From positions 22,318,921-22,382,920 of the forward strand of contig OZ020269.1 in the NCBI GenBank assembly GCA_963971225.1: a stretch of 64,000 nucleotides of DNA, read 5' to 3'. Positions 58,051-64,000 of this stretch are shown piece by piece (position 1 is the stretch's first letter; each line of letters starts with the position of its first letter). Source of the DNA: Melieria omissa (Eukaryota > Arthropoda > Insecta > Diptera > Ulidiidae). The translations under genes and the position numbers were made by a program. Below the pieces are notes generated by a model. That model worked only from the letters and a program-made list of their open reading frames with translations, searched no databases and was not told where the DNA came from.

Positions 58051-59149
58051 GGTTCAAGGCCGAGAGATTCAATGCGTGTTTGGTGCGGTAGAGCCACATC
58101 GCAGTCAAAATGTCATAGAAAATTCCATGAAAAGAGCAAATACTTTTAGTCAGAAATTAAGTCGGTGCAAAAGGAAAACGTTGGCTTATCTTTGATACCT
58201 TATGCCTTTATTATTGTTCTAATAGATTTTCAGTTTTTCATATCATCATTCAGTTCTGTTATTCAACTCTATATTAAATGTCCAAAATCATCTTGTTCCA
58301 GTCAATCAATCAGAAATCTAAGCAATTCCTTTGCTCACAATGGAATTGAACATTTTGCATACAAATACTGAATAATCATAAAAATTATATAAACCCACTT
58401 CAATCTGGTTTTACTACTCACTTTGTTGAACTTGGCCAACAAAAGAGCGCATTAATTATGTCACAGCCACTTCAATTGACTGAGCCAACTCAATGTCAAT
58501 TATTTGTCATACGAATGTATAGAATTAATACAATGACAGCTCCAATTATAATGCACACAACTACGGCCACACTTTGTTATTTTATGAGCCAACAATTTCG
58601 TCGTCTACGATTCAAATTGCCTCTGATCGCCTTTAATGGTTTGGCTGTCATTATGGCAAAGCACACCCACAGTGAGCGAGAAAAGTGTACGCGTTTGTTA
58701 TTGGTAATTTTAACAACAAACATAGTTAGTACTTGGGACATTATGTCAACCCAATGATTGGTCATAAAAAAAGTATTGAACAGTCTGATTAAAACGGCAT
58801 GAAGCAGTCACATAAACAATTTGGCTAATTTGCACATAATTCATGAACACACACACACATGCAAGGAAATAAATTAAATAATTCTGTACAAGGAAAGTAA
58901 TTTAAGTTGCCAGGCAGAAGTATGAATACAAGTACTGTGCATGACTGCGTAAGTTGGTGAATTAGAATTTATTTTATTATTTTATTGAATCAGTTTTTGG
59001 GCGGAATTATTGCTTTGGTCACTGAGAAACATATGAAAGTGCGTCATGTATATACAAATTCGCATACACTGACTAACATTAAAATTAAGATTTGTAGGAC
59101 AATTTGGCAACAATTTTGAATAAATACAAAGTTTCTGCCATTGAAGTTC
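58051..59149. other. Unique AT-rich sequence
   Basis: No gene recognised. A short (CA)n run lies at 58850-58860. Frames at 58458-58765 are open on both strands and have no domain. Confidence 0.4.
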
Positions 59150-59770
59150 AACTTTAAACTTTGTTGTTTTCAGAGATCTATGGAAACATTTTATGGCTTC
59201 CTTAAAACTCCTGTTTCAAAGAAACTTTTTTTTGTCATTTTAGCAAAAAAGGGGCAAATTGACCCATAAAAACAGGAGCTAGAGGGTTAAAATGTTGCAC
59301 AAAAATATTCCTCAAAGTATTTTACATCAAAATTGCTGAACACTTAATATACCTAAATTCTGAAATCACATGGTTTTCATATGTCAATTTAACATAAATA
59401 CAGTGGTGTCTGGATATAGTGAACTAATTATTGCAAGGCCTGTTCACTGTATTGAGGTTGTTCACTATATCAAAGTTAACATTTTTGTTCAAAAACTCGT
59501 TTTATTTGCTCAAAATGCAATTTTTGTTTTTTTGCTTGAAATTTTTTTTTTCTATATTTAGAGGCTCGATGTCAAAATTTGCGTGTTCACTATATAGGGG
59601 GTTCACTATAACCAGACACGACTGTGTATGCAAAGTGGGTTAAACTTAAAAAAAATGTGAAGATGAAATCTTTCAAAAACAAATTCACGTATATATTTTT
59701 TGGATCCCAGTTGCCAGAAGCCTTTTCAGAAATTTGTTGTTTAAAAAAAATGTGATTTTGTTGTTCAGTG
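59150..59770. mobile_element. MITE-A, copy 2, containing a nested MITE
   Basis: Matches the interior and right end of the 31748-32304 MITE. Shared are CATTTTAGCAAAAAAGGG, AATTGACCCATAAAAACAGG, AGCTAGAGGGTTAAAATG, GCTGAACACTTAATATACC and CACGTATATATTTTTTGG, ending TTTTGTTGTTCAGTG. The left TIR is not recognisable. A 224-bp pogo-like element sits inside it (59401-59624). The copy is diverged and its left boundary is approximate. Confidence 0.75.
59401..59624. mobile_element. pogo/Tigger-like MITE, 224 bp
   Basis: Ends CAGTGGTGTCTGGATATAGT and (inverted) CAGTCGTGTCTGGTTATAGT match at 22 of 24 positions over the TIR. The left side has the expected TA (59399-59400). The right side has TG followed by TA, so one target base has probably mutated. 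Subterminal TGTTCACT repeats occur inside. No transposase is present. Nested in MITE-A, so it is the younger of the two. Confidence 0.82.
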
Positions 59771-59879
59771 TTATTATTGATTAAGGGGAATGCGCACTGC
59801 GACCAAAGAGATCTATTATGCCCCAACTGAGTCGATAGTTTCTTCATAACAACAACAATTACTTTACTTTTGAATCCCT

Positions 59880-60690
59880 ATAAACATAATCTTCGCTGAA
59901 ATTTTTCGAGACTCCAATACTTAACAATTTTAAGTACCAATTCCATTTATTTCTATCCTTCAACTATTCGTCTAACTATTCTACAACTCTGCAACTATTT
60001 TTCTAACAATTTTGTATTCTTCTTCTATTTCAATTCTAACTAATTATATTTCCCATAATGGCAACAATTGAAATTCTTTCGAGACTCGAACACTTTACAA
60101 CTTTAAGTTTCAATTCTAACTATTTCTATTCTTCAACTATTCCTCTAACTATTTCTATTCTTCAATTATTCTTCTAACTTTTTATATTCTACTACTTCTA
60201 TTCTAAACTAAACTAAACTAAACTAAACTAATTCTAACTATTTGCCATAATGGTAGAAATTTGATTTTTTTGAATGCCCATAGCTAATTTTCACTGAATT
60301 CTTCCGGCACTCGAACACTTTACAACTTTTAAGTATGAATTCAAACTATTTCTATTTTCAACAATTTTTCTGGCTGTTTCTTTCTTTTTCTATTTAAATT
60401 CTAACTAATTCCAACTATTTGCCATAATGGCAACGATTTGTTACCCTTGAGTTCCCATAGTCAATTTTTACTGTATTCTTTCGAGACTCGAACACTTTCA
60501 AGTTTCAATTCTGAGTATTTCTATTCTTCAACTTTTCTTCTTGATATTTTTATTCTTTTTCTATTTCAATTCTAACTAATTCCAATTATTTGCCATAATG
60601 TCAAAAATTTGTTATGTTTGAGTATTCATAGCCAATTTTCACTGAATTCTTTCGAGACTCGAACACTTTACAACTTTTAAACATCAAATA
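59880..60690. repeat. Degenerate ~175-bp tandem array
   Basis: About four to five units carry TTCTTTCGAGACTCGAACAC (near 60078, 60307, 60479 and 60650), then ACTTTAAGTTTCAATTCTAAC, CTATTTCTATTCTTCAAC, TTGCCATAATGGCAA and CCATAGCCAATTTTCACTG. Units differ in length through slippage of TTCTAACTATT blocks. An (AAACT)n run lies inside one unit. Confidence 0.8.
60203..60231. repeat. (AAACT)n microsatellite
   Basis: Five perfect AAACT units inside the ~175-bp array, apparently expanded from the unit's own CTAAACTA sequence. Confidence 0.9.
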
Positions 60691-60699
60691 TTTCGTGTA

Positions 60700-62181
60700 A
60701 ATATTACAAATTTCAATTCAAGTATGAAACAATTTTAATGAACAGCATCAGTGAGACTTATATAGCAAATCTTGACTACAACTTTTTATTATTTACTTTA
60801 CAACAAGTGCCCAATTGCTTCTCACAAGTTTGCAAATTTCCAATGAATTTTGCCATGTTTCGTAGAAAAATATGTTTCGAAAACTATTCAAGTGTCAATT
60901 AATTCTTAACCAATTTGCCAGCGCAACTGTAGCCAAAGTTGCTGCAATTAGCAGAAAATATTTATGCCACATTGTACATATATGTGTGTGTATGTGTGTG
61001 TGTTATTCGTGCCATATTGGCTTCCAGTGTGCTCAGAGAAATGTGCTTTTAATACATTTTTGAGCAATTTTCCCGCTTCATTGCCGCTCACTCGATCAGC
61101 GCCCTAATTAGTAAAGAACTACCAGTTTACTTTCTCAACAAAATTCTTGGTATTAATATATATGTGTGTGTGTGCTACTCCTCACACAAAATTGTTCTAC
61201 TACATGTAACTGAAAATTTCCAGTTAATTAGTTTGCTGCAATTTAAGTAGTTCAGGTGGAAAACTCTTCAATTTTCTTTTATAAATTTCTTGATTTTTGC
61301 TGCTTTGCATCTTTTGTACATTTTGCACAAATTATTTTTGACATGCAATATTTATACAGATTTGAGATTTTCTCATTTTCTGCTTATTTGACCCAAAATG
61401 CGGTAAGATTGTGGTGATGCCTTATTACCATTAAGCGGCCATGACCGCCTTTTGTCGTATGGAAGAAAGCACTCAACCAACCAGCGTCGAGTACTCCCAT
61501 TGATTGAAAATTAGCGTTGCTGATTTTCAGCTTTCAAAGCGCCAACGTCAAAACGTCCAATAACCCGTTATGGCGCCTTTGTTGCGGACCATTTGGCTAT
61601 TTGCAGTTGAATGCTTTGATGGCGTTGTTGTTGTATGTGTTGCAAGCAATTTCTTTAATATTTTTTGGCGTATTTGTACATAAGTCAGAACTTGTGTCGA
61701 CTATGAACAATAAAATTTACAAAATGGAAGCACATTTTTTGGCTGCAAGTTGCCAAGGAATGAAACTGTTTGGACAGTTTTGTTAATTATCAATGAGATG
61801 AAATTGAACCAATAGTCCACTAGACATACATACATCATAAATAACTACAGGGGCATGTAAACTTCCGAAGTCATGAAAATCATTTCTAAAAAGTCGAGAC
61901 AGCTAGAAAAAATTAAAAATTAAAATATAAAAAATTATCACATTTGATGCATTGAATTGAGTTAGCGACGCTAACCTGTAATCTTTTTAGGTATATATGT
62001 GTATGTGTCTTGAAAGTTTGATATGAGAATCACAATGGTTTGTTATTCAAACTGATAGGCTGAGCCCATGAGAAAACGTTGTTCACTGAGAATGATTTGG
62101 ATACCAAATTTTAAATTAGTTAAAAAAACATTGTCCAACAATTGTACATTAAAAGTTGAGGTATCATAATATAATATTATT
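60700..62181. other. Unique AT-rich sequence
   Basis: No gene recognised. TG/TA simple repeats lie near 60977-61002 and 61157-61175. The 89-codon frame at 61517-61786 has no domain. Confidence 0.45.
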
Positions 62182-62540
62182 GCCGGCCTCGATAGTACAG
62201 CGGGTAGCGCTCTGGCTTCTCATATTGGGCGCCCCAATTTCGATTCCTGGCTCGGGCTGGAAAAAACACTCATCTACTTCTATCGCTATCCACATGAAGT
62301 AGATGAGAACTACAAGAATCGCACAAGTGCGCTCTTGGCAGGCAATGGAAAAACTTCCATGTGTGAAAGAAAAACTACCAATCGCCGTGCGGATTCGGCG
62401 TTAAACTGCAGGTTCCCCATCCGCTTGAAATGCATACAAATTTCAAAAACGGGTGAAATATGTGGTATCACAATGGGCCTCATAATAGGTGTGTCTCCGA
62501 GTGTGTCTCTTATAGAGGCAGCCACCATAACCTAACCTAA
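62182..62540 (+). mobile_element. tRNA-derived SINE-A, apparently complete
   Basis: Head GCCGGCCTCGATAGTACAGC with box A TAGTACAGCGGG (62193-62204; one mismatch to consensus) and box B ATTTCGATTCC (62237-62247; 9 of 11). The central domain CTCTTGGCAGGCAATGG, AAGAAAAACTACC, TCGCCGTGCGGATTCGGCG is shared with SINE-B. The 3' region CACAATGGGCC, GAGTGTGTCTC, AGAGGCAGCCACC and the CCTAACCTAA tail are shared with the fragment at 5.6 kb and LINE 3' ends. TATCATAAT lies on both sides (62162-62170 and 62543-62551), a likely target-site duplication. It would be transcribed by polymerase III and needs LINE enzymes to move. Confidence 0.85.
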
Positions 62541-62551
62541 TCTATCATAAT

Positions 62552-64000
62552 GTTATTTGAAATACGGTTAACAGAAAATAGGTTCTGGAGATGTCATCTA
62601 TATGTAACTTGTTGTAAGGAAAAGGTACATCCTTCCGGATTTTCAGAGAAAATTTCAAAGCATTTAATTCACTGGAAGCGAAGTTATTATCTCTGAACAT
62701 CGAATGAACATCGAACAAAGAACCAACTCTATGTTTTGTTTTAAGCTTGGAAAAAAATTTAACCCAAACATTTGAAATGATAAAAAAGTTTGTGGTGATG
62801 TTTGGGCAGAGTTCAGGGATTTCAAAATGTTTGTGAGAACATAAATGATACGAACAAATATCCATGATCAAAGCAAATTCCATGAAAACTGTGCTTCAAT
62901 TCATCAAAGATCAGTAAAAATCTTCACTAAAATTATTTAGATTGCGTAGATTAGCAAAATATTCGCATTTTATTGGAATATTTGGCTACCAAAAAGTGTG
63001 TGCACAGTTTTTTCTATAAAAGTAAAAGTTGACTGAGGCCATTTCACCGATAGACACTGACACTTTTACCTATTTATTTTTTTCTAAAAATTTCTTTTCA
63101 ACCTCTAAACACTTCCCGTGTTTGGTTGATTTATCACTGAGTGACTTTTCCTTTCAGAAAATTACCTATGCCGATGAAAGAAAAGCGTTTTGAGAACCGA
63201 CATCCTGATGAACGAGGCCAACGATCTAAAACACTCATTCGATATACTTTTTAACCATAAAATCGCTATGTTGAATCTGACGGGGTCTATTTTGAGTTAA
63301 ATAAATAGGATTTGCCAAAAATATATATTTATATATTAATTATATATATTTAGTAATTATGTTTAAAAAGTCCTTCTTGCTTTTGAATGCGCTTTGTCGA
63401 TTTTCATGTGATTCTCAAAAATAGTTTTAGAGAGGAATTGATGGGCAATCGTTCATAGATCATTTATTACTTATGATTTAATTGATGATGTGATTTGAGA
63501 TTTGTTGCTAAGATAATCTTAACAAAGCTTTACTAAGAGAGAACTTTAACTTTGAACGTAGAACCTTGTAATTGTCTTTGCCGGTAACAGGAATCAATAG
63601 AAATGCTTGCAAAACAGAAACAAAACAAATGTTTTATAGGCTCAGCTTTGTTTTCTGAATCTTTAATAAATCTGTGGTGTAAAATAATTGCAATTCATGA
63701 GAAGAATCAGTTTTATGGAGTGAACAAAAAATACTCCGATAAGCAATTTTAGATTCAGTGCAAAGATTGAAGGGTGAAACATGAACAGGGCCTCTGGATC
63801 TCTGAAGCAAGCAAGAAGGAAAGCTACAAAATACAACTTTAAGGAACAGAGAGAGAAGGCCAAGTCGATGTAGTCTGGTGTGTTTGACTAGTAATGAACT
63901 GATAGCAACAGTGACAATTGAAATTCTATGAAATTTGGTGGGCGTAACTGATTAGACAGTTCAGTGGTTGCGTTGACTGAACCATTTTAACATTTGACTA
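62552..64000. other. Unique AT-rich sequence
   Basis: No gene recognised. Short - strand frames at 62545-62883 and 63663-63863 have no domain. TATATATTTATATATTAATTA-like low-complexity sequence lies near 63320-63355. Confidence 0.45.

Overview
This window looks like non-coding, AT-rich chromosomal DNA from a higher fly (Brachycera, Schizophora); a tephritid-like fruit fly is my best guess. The evidence is indirect: many short GTT/CAA, CA/TG and CTGT microsatellites typical of fly introns and spacers, several mariner lineages, LINE and SINE tails ending in CCTAACCTAA, and no bacterial gene organisation. I recognise no host protein-coding exon, rRNA or functional tRNA in 64 kb. The window is probably a large intron or a gene-poor intergenic interval filled by mobile elements and degenerate tandem repeats.

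The outstanding feature is a non-LTR retrotransposon of the R2/R4/Dong type at about 45.50-49.13 kb on the + strand. It has one intact reading frame with an N-terminal helical (Myb-like?) region, a reverse transcriptase with YMDD, a CCHC knuckle and a C-terminal restriction-like endonuclease. It sits inside an (AAAAT)n microsatellite, with the same repeat on both sides. A second copy at 14.80-15.46 kb on the - strand is 5'-truncated and nearly identical, and it also lies inside a (TTTTA)n array, in the same orientation relative to the A-rich strand. This points to a retrotransposon that targets a pentanucleotide microsatellite and has moved recently.

Layout. 0-6 kb: a decayed LINE tail, a fold-back MITE, a 2.3 kb purine-rich degenerate tandem array and a SINE tail inserted in it. 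6-9.5 kb: a mariner deletion derivative with both TIRs, an ATCAC satellite and a LINE 3' end. 11-15.5 kb: a 142-bp duplication, a ~115-bp tandem array, and the 515-bp TTTTA array with the truncated retrotransposon. 17-20.4 kb: a dispersed repeat, a mariner pseudogene and a 1-kb TIR element carrying a LINE RNase H fragment. 22.8-29 kb: a second mariner lineage and several LINE remnants. 30.8-32.5 kb: a ~150-bp array interrupted by a 557-bp MITE. 34.1-37.1 kb: a degenerate array containing a LINE with a clean 14-bp target duplication, then a third mariner with perfect ends. 38.9-41.9 kb: degenerate repeats and a neat 61-bp minisatellite. 44.6-49.3 kb: a piggyBac-like MITE and the retrotransposon. 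50.4-53.8 kb: a LINE RNase H fragment, a 40-bp minisatellite and a TTAA-flanked MITE. 56-62.5 kb: tandem arrays, nested MITEs and two tRNA-derived SINEs that share a central domain.

The elements form an ecosystem more than a pathway. LINE remnants and SINE-A appear to share a 3' tail, so the SINE may depend on LINE machinery. The MITEs carry ends of mariner/pogo and piggyBac type, whose transposases would be supplied from elsewhere. Tandem arrays repeatedly serve as landing sites. Coordinates of diverged repeats are read by eye and good to roughly 10-50 bp.
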